64,000 nt of DNA. Origin: Apostichopus japonicus (taxonomy: Eukaryota > Echinodermata > Holothuroidea > Aspidochirotida > Stichopodidae). Below the pieces are notes generated by a model. The model worked only from the letters and a program-made list of their open reading frames with translations, was not told where the DNA came from and did not search any database. Of this stretch, positions 45,673-57,544 are shown piece after piece. The DNA is taken from NCBI RefSeq assembly GCF_037975245.1, contig NC_092569.1, forward strand, positions 35,933,168-35,997,167, written 5' to 3'. The stretch's first letter is position 1; each line of letters begins with the position of its first letter. Position numbers and translations under genes: made by a program.

Positions 45673-48600
45673 ATGGCAGCCTCCTGCAAGTCGATACGAA
45701 ACGGAGTGCTCGAACTCTTAAACATTGAGAAAGTAGCTGTAAATAATAAGGTAGAATAAATTTTAAAATATCAGATTAGAGAGCCACACTAGGCTAGGAC
45801 TAAAATAGCTTAAACATGTTTCTTTGGCGTTATGCATTTGTGATAGCCTATGGATTAACAAGAACCATTCCTTTCAAAATCAGAATATATATAGGCTAGG
45901 CCTAGGCCACCTACTGTACATGTAGGCTAGGGCGGGCCTATATCATATGGTTGGCCATAGCCTGGATATCCCATTAACTCCTATGAGCTAGAAGTGACAC
46001 TCCAGTAATTCTTTGACTGGCCTAATGGCCATATAAAACTTCTGTATGAGAATGTTGAGTCCTGGCACCTTTTTAAATGATTGTCCTTTCACCAAATCTA
46101 TATCCAGATTATTATCGAGTCTAAGTAAGGGCTATGCCCTACAATGTAGGCCAACACTGAACTTTGTTTACCTTAGATGTGTACCTAAAGTCATAACAGT
46201 GGACCATAACCTGTTTCCTAAATATACTCTAATGAAATTCATGAATGTTACAATTATTTTCTAAAAAAGGGAAAAGTTTCAGTTCATAATACTGTATGTC
46301 ATTTTCACTAACCTGTAACAAGTATTTCCAGATTTTTCAAAGGAATCAGAACAAAATATTTGAGTAATGGTTTTTTTCCTCATCAGTCAGTAATTACGTC
46401 ATATTTGTTCTGATATGGCATATAATTTAAGCAGAATCTCTCAACAGCTCTTTGGAATTTCATGTAGGATATGATGGATATCAGAATCTACAGTAGGATG
46501 GTGACTTCGAAGTTCGGCCACTTAAGACTTAAAACACCCCAAAACTAAATCTTCTGGTATAAATCATTTGAAAATATACTTCATATGGTGGGAGAATTTT
46601 GTTATAGTACGATACACGGCAAACTTTCTTTCCTGCAAACTGTTTTCACGTTGTTTTCCAAGAAGATTCTTCGTGATTGTGGAACTGGTATTTCTTGCTA
46701 GAGTATTGCGAAGTTCGGACATGCAACCCACAGTGTGGCGCTGGTAAAAATTGGTGGCGCTGTTGCTCTTTCAGTAATTATAACAGACTTCATAGATCTT
46801 CGTCATTTTATTGACAAATATGGAAGTAATTTCTTGCACACGGGTCATTTTGGAGAGAAAATAACTGTAGCTTCGTACTTTTTGGTGAAATTTGGCTCTT
46901 CCTGTAGGTTTTCATGGTGAAAATCGTGTATTTCTTAGGGTGCCCGAACTTTGCAGTATGGCGAACTTCGCAATACTGACTATACTTCTACCAGAATTGG
47001 TCTTCAAACTATCATACCTAGACTGCTTTATTTTGATACTGAAACTTGCAAGACAAAATTAAAACCACTTGTGAAATTTGTTCTGACTTTTCAGAAGTTG
47101 CCATAATATTAAAGGTCTTTATTAGTGCCACCAAATATGATGGAAAGTTTGGAAACACCGATAATCGTTACCCATGCTCAAATTTCAACAAGCATTTTAC
47201 CGTCAATCTGAATTAAGCCAGGTACCCAAACTGAAACATGTACTCTTCTACTTTAACAATCCTTAATGAATACTTTGGGGAATCAGAATCTTCAGGAAAA
47301 TACTTTAAAAACTTCAAGCAACTTTTAGTCAGCTAATATTTGGAGCCAACATTGATGACCTTTGATAATCAGGTATATAATGCTAATAATTAACAAAATA
47401 TAGCCTAGTTCAAAATGATGTCATGTCTTCTAACATATAATATGTTCTTGATTTTGTAACTAGAAAGAAGAAGGGAAAGCGTATCTTGCAGAATGCCTAG
47501 GGTGGGATAAAGATAAACTAGAGGATGACGGATACCTGCGGGATACAATCAAGCTTGACTATTGTTATGAAGTTATAGACTTTTGTTCAAAGAAGGGGTT
47601 TCCTTGGCATCAAATCAAGAAGATTCTCCAGTTGGCAGAGCAATTTATGGAACAGGCCACTGGTAATTATAATATAATAAGTTCACAAATTATACTTATT
47701 TTATCATTTATATTTAAATATTTAATATCTTATAAAGAAAAATTTATGTAATAATATATAATTATTTAATAATTTATTTTACAATATATGCTATAATTTA
47801 TATTATAATTTTATAATATATACTCAGTTTTATACCCAGTTGTATAATGCTCTTAATATTGCAATTAGCTGATTTGTAAATTCTATACCAAGAGTTTTCT
47901 GACATGGGGGTGGGAGAATTGAGTAGGGATGCACCGGATCCAAATTTTTGGATCCGGCCGGAACCGGATTTTGCCGGATAGTACATGAAATCCGGCCGGA
48001 TTTTATCCAGCCGGAACCGGATTTTTTCATTACACAAAAGAAAATCATTAATAAGAAGTAGAAGTATGAAACAAGGAGCAAATCTTAGGTGAGGTATATG
48101 CATATTATAAAGAAGGTGAAATTAAGACCCCATTTATGAGATTAAATATGACTTGAAGTGGTGTAATCTACATTCTTTAATAAAATAACTACAATATAAT
48201 TGTTGACAAGCTTGATACAGTATGTAAATTTGTTTGCTGGAAAAATACTGCATACTACCTATGAAGTTTGTTTTTAAACGGGAAGCTACATTTCACAAAT
48301 CTCATACTTTATACTGAATAAAAAGATTATTTAATTGTTGTAGTAACACTACTATTGTTGTAGTAACACTACTAGTGTTAGCTCAGTGGTTAACGCCGGT
48401 GCCTTTCAATCATAAGGTCCCCGGTTCGAGTCACTCCCAGATTAATGTATGTCGTCCAGTTACAAAGTTGTTGACAATTAACAATTCATAATCATGGACG
48501 TTAAAGATGAATGTAAGAGACTGACTTCGTTCAGCTTGCGGCCTTGATAAGCCAATGAGGCTTCTTCACGAGTTCCTGCTTGCAGGAGGATCTAATATAT

Positions 48601-51600
48601 ACATACATACTATCAGGATTTAGAATTGTCTTATATTATTCATTATTTGGTAACAAATTTTTACACTACAATATTATCTGTAAAAAGAAAGAAAAAGCAT
48701 TGCATCTTTCCAGAAGTGGAAGAAACTTCTTATCTATCTTTTATCTATCCTTTAAAATGGAATTGAATGTTCATTAGAACACTTAATGATTTAGGTTTTT
48801 CATGAACTTTTAGGAACTTTCATGGTGACAAGAGATATCTCTTTCTGTGAGAAAATTAGATACTGTTTTTTCTGTGACTGGCACCCCATTTGGTGGAAAC
48901 TTTTCTAGTCCATTGCTTCATCTATTTATAAAAGTGCCAAGATTACAATTTGCATATTGCCATGACCACAAACAATGAGTAACAATTGACAGCTTTCTAG
49001 ACAGGAAATGGACTGTAGTGGTCCACAAAAAGATCCATTGTTTTGACTTCTTAAGGTCCTAATGCACATGTTTGGATTTTGGACATTTCATTTCATGCAA
49101 GTGTTTCTCTCTGACCATATTTAAGAGATTGTTTCACACATAAAAATTCAGAGAAAACATGAATGCCAACAAAAATGGGAAAGTAAAGATTCAATGGAAC
49201 AGTATTTTGACTGATAAGTATATGAATGGTCTATTTTTTAACTGCACAATATTAAACTGATGAAGGCTGCAAGAAATGATTTCACTGCAAACTGTATTTG
49301 TTGTATATAGCTTCATATTATTACAGTAGTTGTATTATTTTGGTTGATCTTTAGAAACAGTGGGTCAGACCATTGAGAAAATTAAATTAAACATGTTAAA
49401 CCTAATTTTTCCTTACTTTGAATGTTTTTATTAATTTTTGGAAATAGGTTACATTGATTTAAGTTAATACCAACACTATTTAAGGAATAATTCAGGCCAG
49501 ATTTTGAAAAAGATCCGGGCAGATTTTGAAAAATATCCGGCCGGATTTTGAAAAATATCCGGCCGGAACCGGATAATTGCTCACTATCCGGCCGGATAGT
49601 CCGGCCGGACCGGATATCCGGTGCATCCCTAGAATTGAGCAGGTAGTATTAGGGAGGTTTTATTCCTTTCTCCCAGTATCTTGTCCCCACCCCATCCCCC
49701 CACCTCCCTTCTTCGTCTTCTGGAATATCAGCTGTTCGCAGTCGTGCATGGAGCTATTGATGAGGATATCCATGTAAACTTGCACTGTGTTTTATCTAGA
49801 TTATGCCATTGCTATGTTCAGTGCTCTATCAACTAATCATGAGGTTCAGTAAATTTTAGCCATTTAATTTGTTCTATTTTCAAAGCTACAGTAGACTATG
49901 CCAACTGACTTCTCAGTATTCTATTTAACTTATTATATTTTTTTTAACTATAAGTATAGATATTAACTTCTTTTTTGTTCTTTTTTCATGTTTTGCTCCA
50001 AGGAGTAGCACTTCATGAAGCTATCCAAATCTATCAAGACCTTGCCATATCATACTCTGGAGAGATAAAGCCAGACATTTTACAGGCTTTCACCAGTTAC
50101 ATCTTTGCTACCTATTTCCATCACTTTCGTCTATATCAGTTAGTCCTGACTGAAGCTAGAGAAGAGTTTTTGATTGAAGCTGAGGCAGAAATTGAACCTC
50201 CGAGCAACATCTTACCACTTCATGTGAGTTCTTCTTATTTTTAAATATGAAGACTTGTCAAAATGACAATGTTAAGTTTAGCCAACTAACAACCACAATG
50301 AAAAGAATTTTGGATCAAGTATAATAATATTTCTCTTCTAATTATGTACCTTAGTACCAGGTATGATGCTATACTAGGTTGAACTATTTAGACTAACTGT
50401 GAATCAACTTGTGACGTTAGATGGTAAAGAGCTGAAGAGCTGCTGACTTGTATTTTGTCGTTAAAATAACTGTGTTACATCATGAACATACCATGGAGGA
50501 AAATCTTAATGGGTCCCTGCCAATGTACCCCTCTTGCATTGGTATCGGAAATATGGTTACCAAATGTATGTATGTATGTATGTATTTCAGATCCTCCTGC
50601 AAGCAGGAACTTGCGAAAAAGCCATCATTGGCTTATTAAAGCTGCAAGCTGACCGAAGTCAGTCTCTTACATTCATATTTATCGTCATTGTCAATTGTCA
50701 AAAAGTTTGTAACTGGACGACATACATTAATCTTGTAGTGAATCAAACTCAGGACCTTATGATTGAAAGGAACCGGTGTAAACCACTGAGCTACAGTAAC
50801 ACTCCTGACTGACCTACGTATACTTTTATTTGTTGGAAACAGTTCCTGACAAGAAAGCCATTTCGAGTTGTTTTGTCTAAGCTCTGTATGATATTTTAAC
50901 AGGTAAAATGATGTTGTTTTTTTTTCTTTAATCATGCAGAATGCAAAACCAGAACATATCTATGAATATGATCAAAAGTTGGAAGCTATTGAGCAAGAAG
51001 AGAAGGCAAGGAAAGATGAACTAAAACGACAGAAAGACTCTTTATTGACCAACCAGCCTCAAGATAAAGTGAAGCTAGATTCGATGGACAACACGCCTGT
51101 TACAAGAGAGGTAATGCATCAACCAAATTATTACCTATTTTTACCCTTCATTATCTTTAAAGAAACAATGAACTAAACCATCAGTATTAACCTGTGATAG
51201 ATCTGCCTATATTTATTTTCCTTCATGTCTTTTTTCTTTCCTGTTTTTGGGGATATATTTGTAATAAATACAACATTCAGTTAAGTTTAATGTTACTAAA
51301 TATTATTCAAATTATGTTCCTGATTTGTTTTTACAACCACAGCTTTTGGAACAGATTATTCAAGAGGCTGCTAGAAATCAATGCGAAACTGTCGAAAAAT
51401 TACTTCAAATTAAAGTCGAGGACAAGCATGAGGGCCTGAACTTTTATCTGGAGAAGACTTCCCTCCCAAGACCAGCAGAGCTCGGGGCACCTCCAAGAAC
51501 AAAGCAAGCACAGAACCATTCAGCCAAGAGTAGGCTGAGTACAAAAACAAAGGCATCCATGAAATCAACTCAGTCAAAAACCAGCAAGAAAGGCACAACA

Positions 51601-51609
51601 AAGAAGTAA
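45673..51609 (+). CDS. C8orf74: C8orf74-family protein, five exons, 311 aa
   Basis: Exons 45673-45750, 47464-47662, 50003-50223, 50940-51110 and 51343-51609 (TAA). All join in phase, for 936 nt. The predicted protein matches what I recall of human C8orf74 (about 295 aa) in layout. An early ECLGWDKDKLEDDG segment is followed by KKGFPWHQIKKILQLAEQF in exon 2 (human GKGFPW...), then a region ending FATYFHHFRLYQLVL in exon 3 (human HHTFIRHYKLYQYVL). Next comes a charged coiled-coil-like stretch (EAIEQEEKARKDELKRQK, exon 4), and a Lys/Ser-rich tail. There is no signal peptide or membrane segment. The molecular role of this family is not established. I chose the ATG at 45673 because it opens MAASCKSIRNG in phase with exon 2; a further upstream exon is not excluded. 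Confidence 0.85.
46703..46976. mobile_element. Possible short DNA transposon with 15-bp TIRs (C8orf74 intron 1)
   Basis: GTATTGCGAAGTTCG at 46703-46717 is exactly complementary to CGAACTTCGCAATAC at 46962-46976. A third related word, CGAAGTTCGGCC, lies at about 46507. No clear target duplication is visible. The open frame at 46735-46920 within it is not recognised. Confidence 0.5.
47109..47363 (+). mobile_element. Diverged relative of the MITE family (C8orf74 intron 1)
   Basis: It begins TTAAAGGTCTTTATTAGTGC and ends TTGGAGCCAACATTGATGACCTTT, as imperfect inverted ends. The interior resembles the unit at 24925-25180. It ends about 100 bases before exon 2. Confidence 0.55.
47924..49631. mobile_element. 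Non-autonomous hAT transposon with perfect 8-bp target duplication (C8orf74 intron 2)
   Basis: The left end TAGGGATGCACCGGATCC and right end ATCCGGTGCATCCCTA form terminal inverted repeats. GAATTGAG occurs directly outside both ends (47916-47923 and 49632-49639), the 8-bp duplication typical of hAT. The subterminal regions are packed with CCGGCCGGA and CCGGAACCGGAT words, another hAT habit. No transposase frame is present in its 1.7 kb, so it depended on an autonomous relative. A SINE sits inside it at 48375-48592. Confidence 0.92.
48375..48592 (+). mobile_element. tRNA-derived SINE, copy 2, nested in the hAT element
   Basis: An A-box-like TTAGCTCAGTGG (48378-48389) and B-box GGTTCGAGTC (48423-48432) form a tRNA-like head. 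The body contains ATTAATGTATGTCGTCCAGT and the 3' end is TTCCTGCTTGCAGGAGGATC, followed by an ATACATAC tail. Two copies of a 20-base word (ATTGTTGTAGTAACACTACT) lie just upstream. This is the best preserved head of the three copies. It is not a functional tRNA: the arms do not pair throughout. Confidence 0.85.
50590..50803 (-). mobile_element. tRNA-derived SINE, copy 3 (C8orf74 intron 3)
   Basis: It is the reverse-strand counterpart of the copy at 48375-48592. It shows GTAGCTCAGTGGTTTACACC for the head, AGTTTGATTCACTAC in place of the B box, and the conserved GCTTGCAGGAGGAT end. The tail is (ATAC)n, seen on the plus strand as repeated TATG at 50562-50584. Confidence 0.85.
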
Positions 51610-52901
51610 ATTTAAACAAGTGGAGAAAGGGGAAGACAAGGCGATCCCTTCAATTTCATAGCCTGATGGGGGTGTGGGTTGGGGGTTGGGAGGAAATGAT
51701 TTGGAATATTCAGCATTTCTACTATGGGTGTGCCATATTGGTCCTAACAGAGCCATAGATGCAGCTCTGGTTCCTTATGTGCGTGAACTATACTGTTTGC
51801 AGATCTCCAAAGGTTTTGTAAAGCGAGCTGTAACATATATCTCAATCTATGTGCCAGTTGTGGAAATACATTTCAAGAAATGCTTGTCTTCGATAACTAG
51901 TAAAGTCCTCAGTATATTCCATGTATGCATTTCAGAGACTTGGATACAATATTTTACTGAAACTCAAAGCTTAAAACTCAATTTAGCAGATGTGATTGGA
52001 AAAAACTCACAAGCTTTCTGATTGGTTGTTGACCAGACAGTGTATAAACTTGCCAAACGAACGCTGGGCAGCAACGTTTTATTGCTAAAATGTGCTAGTT
52101 AATAGTGGTAAAACACCAAATTTAGCTCAAGTGTGTCACACTATGTGTGAATGAGGAAATTTGCAGGTGCTTTGCCCAAAAGTGACCATTAGAGAAGGCT
52201 CCAAGGAATTATCAGAGACTGCAGTTGGCAATTTTTGTGATACTCTTTGGCTAGAATTATCACTTTATCAAGATCCACAGATGTAGGTTATGATAATGGA
52301 TTCACTCCATTTGTTTCTGTTATTCTGTTACAATGCATATATACAATATGTTAATACAGGTTTAAAAGCAAAATTGCCTGTTTCTTAAATGTCTGACATT
52401 TGGGCAATTGTTGCAATAATTAAAAGAGTAAGAATGTTGATAAGTATTATATGAAACCCTAAATGAAATATAAGATCAGTTGTGAAAGGTTTCTAGAAAT
52501 ATTTAAGAAAGAGAACTTCTGTTGCCTCTTGATTAGAATGGTAACATTTGACTGTTACAATGATCTCACCGGCATCCTCCCTACTCAACAAATAAGTGTT
52601 ATGATGATAAAACTGGTTGTTTTCAGAATGGTTTTCCTACTCTGTAAACCCTATAATTTCTCAGTATCTGAAGAAAATTGTCTTCTTCAAGTGATAGTAT
52701 GTGTTAAAACTTTGCCCACATCTGACACCATTTTCTCCTCCCCCACCCCCAGGGGTTCAGTGAAAGTCAGAAAATACATTGGTTGATGTTGTCCTGCACT
52801 TTGAATTATTTAGAGAAATTTGAGGTTTACTTCAGTATATGGATGATTCATGTCATTAAGCATCCTCCTGTAAATATCCTGGTTAGATGTAAAATCTATT
52901 A

Positions 52902-52907
52902 AATAAA
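52902..52907 (+). terminator. Possible polyadenylation signal of the C8orf74-like gene
   Basis: AATAAA about 1.3 kb after the stop. The intervening sequence looks like ordinary AT-rich UTR. Not confirmed. Confidence 0.35.
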
Positions 52908-53700
52908 ATCAATACAAAACCAATGTTGACATCTTTTATTTTTTTTTACATATACATTACATTTACAGGTAAGCCCAAGTCAAATTAAACACAGCGTGTC
53001 TTTAGCTAAATTACTTTATCGGTGAGATGCGAAAAACTACAAAGTCCTTACTTCTTACGTCAAATCACATTTTCTCAATAGTTATTAAGTGGTGCAAAAG
53101 GTCAAATTACGGGTGCGGACATGAAAATTATGTAGCGTGGCGATTCCCAATATTGCATGCTTACTACATTTCACTTTGAACACAATAACAAAGAAGTGTT
53201 TTGTTTTGTTACCCATATTTTTTTACCTGTAATCATCCAGGCAGTAAATTTGGTTGTCCAATAAATGTAGCAAAGTAACAAAAACCACCAATATGCATAC
53301 GGCAAGAAATAATATCTATAGGTTTAGTGAATAGAACAGCAGTTTGTGGGCTGTAAAACTCATCTTCAGGTCAATCATAGGCCTTTCACTGTTTATGTTT
53401 TTATTTCATTATCTCCATGGTGGTTGAAGGTGTAACCAATTTATTATTTTACCCATCTGGAGGTATTTAGTTACAATTACAATCTGCATTTGATGTAAAC
53501 AACTACAGTAGTCATCCACTGGGCGACCTACAAAACTGACGAAGGCTGTACAAATAGATATTTGGTGGTCTCAGATGATGTTAACAAGTTTATACTAATA
53601 CTTATTATTTATAGGGCCTACAGATTACATTGTCACATACTGCTAAACCAACCTTTCAGGCTTTAATTGTACACCCCTTCCCCCTTACTGCACCTTAACC

Positions 53701-54080
53701 CTCTGCAAATGACCCCTCTAAAGGTGATGTTAACACTGAATGCCCCACTGAACATTAGTACCAAAACTGTGCAAACACACTTCTGCAAATGACCCCTCTA
53801 AAGTGATGTTAACACTGACTGAATGCCTTCTTAACATTAGTATAAAAACTGTGCAAACAGGCTTCTGCAATGACCCCTCTAAAGTGATGTTAACACTGAC
53901 TGAATGCCTTCTTAACATTAAACTCTGCAAACAGGCTTCTGCAATGACCCCTCTAAAGTGATGTTAAATCTGACTGAATGCCTTCTTAACATTACTATAA
54001 AAACTGTGCCAACAGGCTTCTGCAATGACCCCTCTAAAGTGATGTTAAATCTGACTGAATGCCCTACTGTGCAAACAGGC
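53701..54080 (+). repeat. Minisatellite, about 80-bp unit, about five copies
   Basis: The unit carries CTGCAATGACCCCTCTAAAG, TGATGTTAACACTGACTGAA, TGCCTTCTTAACATTAGTA and AAACTGTGCAAACAGGCTT. The last copies are shortened. Frames on both strands here are repeat artefacts. Confidence 0.85.
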
Positions 54081-54999
54081 TTTCATTATATCCTTTCTTG
54101 CAGTAGTGGGATTCATTATCCAAGATTATTTGATATTCATTATGCTCATTGCACATACAGTGCAACACTCTTTGGAAACATCTAAAAACAGCAAAACAAC
54201 AACAAAAACAACATACCAGGACAGTCTCAGCCTCTTTACCAATTTCCATGTCTCTTGTTCAGATGATTATTGAACAAATTGCGTTAGTGATATCATTAAG
54301 CATAAGCCTAACACTTCCCAAGTATTGATCATTCTTGACAGCAATTCATCTGAAAGCTGCTTAATACCTTCCTACATTGTACATTCATTCAAGCTTCTGC
54401 AGTTATAAATATTAACAACAACTTCATACTTTGACAGTTGTTGACATGTAATGCCCTTTGACCTTGGAGTTATGATGTCTACAAGATGAACTCGATTGGA
54501 ACTCTGTTACCTTCAATGACACTTTACGATCTACCAATTTCAGACGAGACTCTAGTACTCACCGAGGGAATAAAATGCGAAAGTATAAAGTTCAACAAAG
54601 CTGTACTTTATGAGTTACCATGTGTTTTCAAATCAAAGTGGCATTTGGCGTTTACATCAATCAAGAATAAACTGCATGATACATAGTCACTTGCTTTTGA
54701 TCAATTGATATGTAGCTGCTTTGCATCAGAAAGCAAAAGACAGCCTAATACATAAATAAATCAAATTTAATAAATGTATATCATCATGTTTGTTATTGCA
54801 GAATAAGATCTTACCCTAATTTCCATACAATGTTTGAACCAACACAGGTTTCAAGAGTACAAATAATCAATAGGGAGAATTTAAACACCAACCTGGCAAC
54901 TTTTTTACCATTTGGTTGTCTGAACAGCAAATTTGATTGTTCCTAGAAATGTACCAAAGTAACAGAGAATGATCAATATGTGTACAGTAACTGGTACAG

Positions 55000-55260
55000 T
55001 AGGAGAGGTATGTAGGTTTAGTGAATAGAACACCAATATGTACACTGTAGGAGAGGTGTGTAGGTTTAGTGAAATAGAACACCAATAATTACACTGTAGG
55101 AGAGGTGTGTACTAGGTTTAGTGAATTGAACACCAATATGTAAACTGTAGGAGAGATGTGAAGATTTGGTGTCTACACAGTAGGAGAGATGTGTAGGTTT
55201 AATGAATAGAACACCAATATGTACACTGTAGGAGAAATGGGTAGGTTTGGTGTTGAGAGA
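55000..55260 (+). repeat. Minisatellite, about 50-65-bp unit, about five copies
   Basis: Copies of GGTTTAGTGAATAGAACACC, AATATGTACACTGTAGGAGA and GGTGTGTA vary in length. The array is an expansion inside the second copy of a diverged duplication (see 54895-55440). Confidence 0.8.
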
Positions 55261-56556
55261 GCCAGCTTTGGGCCAGTAAAGCTCTCCTTGCAGTGAATCA
55301 TAGTTCCACAACTATGTTTGTTCTATTTCAGGATCTCCATACAGTAGTGATGGAAGGATCAATACCAATTTATCATTTACCTCTTTGGTGGATTAAGTGT
55401 ACTATGCAATCTGTATTTGATGTAACAACTACTTGTCCGCCAAAAAAACGCCACAGCTGATTTTGGTTGTCTGAACAGAAATTTGTTCATCTTGCATGAC
55501 CATTAAAAATTTGCCCCAACAGAATATTAAATTAATCCAAGAATTATGTTTGGAGTTTGCATTGCCATGCAGTTATGAATACCACAGACAAAAAAACAGG
55601 CTAAAGAAATTTTTTAAAAACTAAGTTTGGTTTTAAACATATTTTTTTACTTCATCTTAGGGTAGCATGGCTGGCAGTTTAGTTAAGTTAAGTTTGTTAA
55701 TGCACATTACTAAAATGGCACAAATGTAGAACACACTAGAGTGATTCATTCTTCACTGTTGTAGTAATAAGTGTGTTGTAAATTTGTATAAATTCTCACC
55801 CAAAATGGCACAGACAATTAAAAGCCTAATTCAATCTGTTAATTACTGGATCCATACATACAGTATATATGCAAATGTAGTCAGCTGTTATCTACGTGAT
55901 AAAGTGGTGAAAGGTTCAATTCCCCCTCAAAAATTCCCCCAACCAACAAAAATACAATTTTTTGCAAAGATGTAAATTACTGTACATAGGAACTAGAGAG
56001 TTTTATGAGACAAAGTTCTTGAGCCTTCAAAACTGCTCCGTAATTTGAACACTAAATTATACTTGTGTGTTTCCTGTTGACATGATACAGCTACTGTACT
56101 GCACAATCGAATCGCCCTCTTACTGAAAGTTGAAAACACAACAACCTATACTGTTGGTTGGCATTTCAGTGTTCATTATTCAGACAAATCAACATTTTGA
56201 AAAGCACTGAACAGATGATCTAGTGTACTCTCTGTACTAAGGAGTGTTTGTTAATTCAAGAGAAACTATATCCAGTCATATGACTGAAAGAAAGCAATTC
56301 ATTTCTGGTGGGAAAGATCAATTTAGACTACAAAAGGCTTGCTAAATTGGAATGGTTAATGAAACTTGCATACCCTGTCAAGTACTGCTGCAAGGTTATA
56401 CAGCACAGTGACTCAATTTTTATGAATGGAAGAGTAAGTTAGTACCTTAATGAAATCTGTTTTAAATGTATAGGTAGCTTCCACAATAATATTGCAACTG
56501 GTTTACTGTAATGCTGAACATACATCAAACTTTTGAAAATCCTAGCTGTTTCAAAA

Positions 56557-57362
56557 TTAAATCTCAATTACTTCCTCTGTGTCATTCTCATCATTGGGAT
56601 CTGGAATTTGACTTCTCTCTGGAAGGGATTCCTGGTTGATGGCAAGAGATAGCGAGCCAAGTCTTTCATTCAGCTGGTCACCTGACATCTCAGGTGACAA
56701 ATCAGAGGACAGGGATACATTCTGGGAGATTCGCTGGTCATAAACCTCTGTGTGTTCATTGGCAGTTGGTTGCGAATCTTCAGATTCACTTTTAACAGTT
56801 TGTGACGATTCTTCTTCGCCACCGGCAGCCTCCTCGTCTTCGTCTTCACCCTTTTGGGGTATTTTCAGTCCAGCGATTCCTTTCTTTGTCGCTGTCAGCA
56901 AATCTCTCTTGATCCTCCTCCTACGAGACGGATCTGACCGTCTCATCTGTGACATGTTATCTAGATCAATAATGTACACATAACCAGCTATCAGGAGCTC
57001 AAAGGACCGCTTCTTGCTACGGTAGCCATCCTCTATTTCATGGTTCGTTCTTTCATCGTATTGCCACCACCCATTTCTACCTTCGTAAAACCAAGCGTAT
57101 CTCTCCGGAGTCACACTGGATGATACTGACTCGAGGTCGTTTAATAAAGTAGGGCATTCAAGGAAACTCGGTGGAATAGCTTGACGGCAAAGGGCACATC
57201 TTTGGCTTTGGTTGGCAGCCCCTTTTACGCATAAGAAACAAAACACATGGCCGCAAGGTACTTTGACTGGGTGAATACATGGCTGTAGACAAACAGGGCA
57301 TTCTGGATGGACAACTGGAGGTGGCAGAGGTGGTGGTTCCCTGACCGAGGAGCTGGCAGCTG
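56557..57362 (-). CDS. RNF146: RNF146 (Iduna)-like RING-WWE E3 ubiquitin ligase, main coding exon
   Basis: Read on the minus strand from an acceptor TTATCTAG at 57363. It begins in codon phase 2 and runs to the stop at 56557-56559, about 268 codons. First comes a C3HC4 RING: CPVC, then CGHVFCFLC, then CALC, followed by PPSFLECPTLL. A WWE domain follows: YAWFYEGRNGWWQYDERT, then RSFELLIAGYVYIIDL, RRRRIKRD and KKGIAGL. The tail is acidic and serine-rich (EDEDEEAAGGEEE). RNF146 binds poly(ADP-ribose) through WWE and ubiquitinates PARylated proteins such as axin and tankyrase. Key WWE tryptophans and all RING ligands are present. The start is unresolved: the frame stays open through the presumed intron to an ATG at 57484-57486, but that 41-residue extension looks intronic. 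A short upstream start exon (about 15 codons) is more likely. Confidence 0.9.
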
Positions 57363-57544
57363 CTAGATAACATAAGTGAGAGGAAATTAACATTATAAAT
57401 TGAATGCATGTCCCATACTTAGGAAAGTTACATACCTTAAATGCTTTGAACAAAGGCAACTGCAGTATGAGGACTGTATTGTCCACTGTTCTATTAGTTT
57501 ACAGAGGCCTTCATTAAACACCCATATCCTACTTGGGAGGACAC

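Larger units (their letters stand above)
51610..56556. other. Interval between the convergent C8orf74-like and RNF146-like genes
   Basis: It probably contains both 3' UTRs. It holds two tandem arrays (53701-54080 and 55000-55260) and a diverged duplication (53215-53540 and 54895-55440). The open frame at 54486-54686 is not recognised. No further gene is seen. Confidence 0.5.

Noticed and set aside
48375..48445. Possible tRNA gene
   Set aside because: A and B boxes are present, but the acceptor and anticodon arms do not pair properly and the same head occurs in three SINE copies.
54486..54686. 66-codon frame starting MNSIGTLLPS
   Set aside because: It has relatively balanced composition, but no homology was recognised and it has no neighbouring exon. 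Kept as unsupported.
56750..56983. Plus-strand Ser-rich frame
   Set aside because: It is the antisense shadow of the RNF146 acidic tail.
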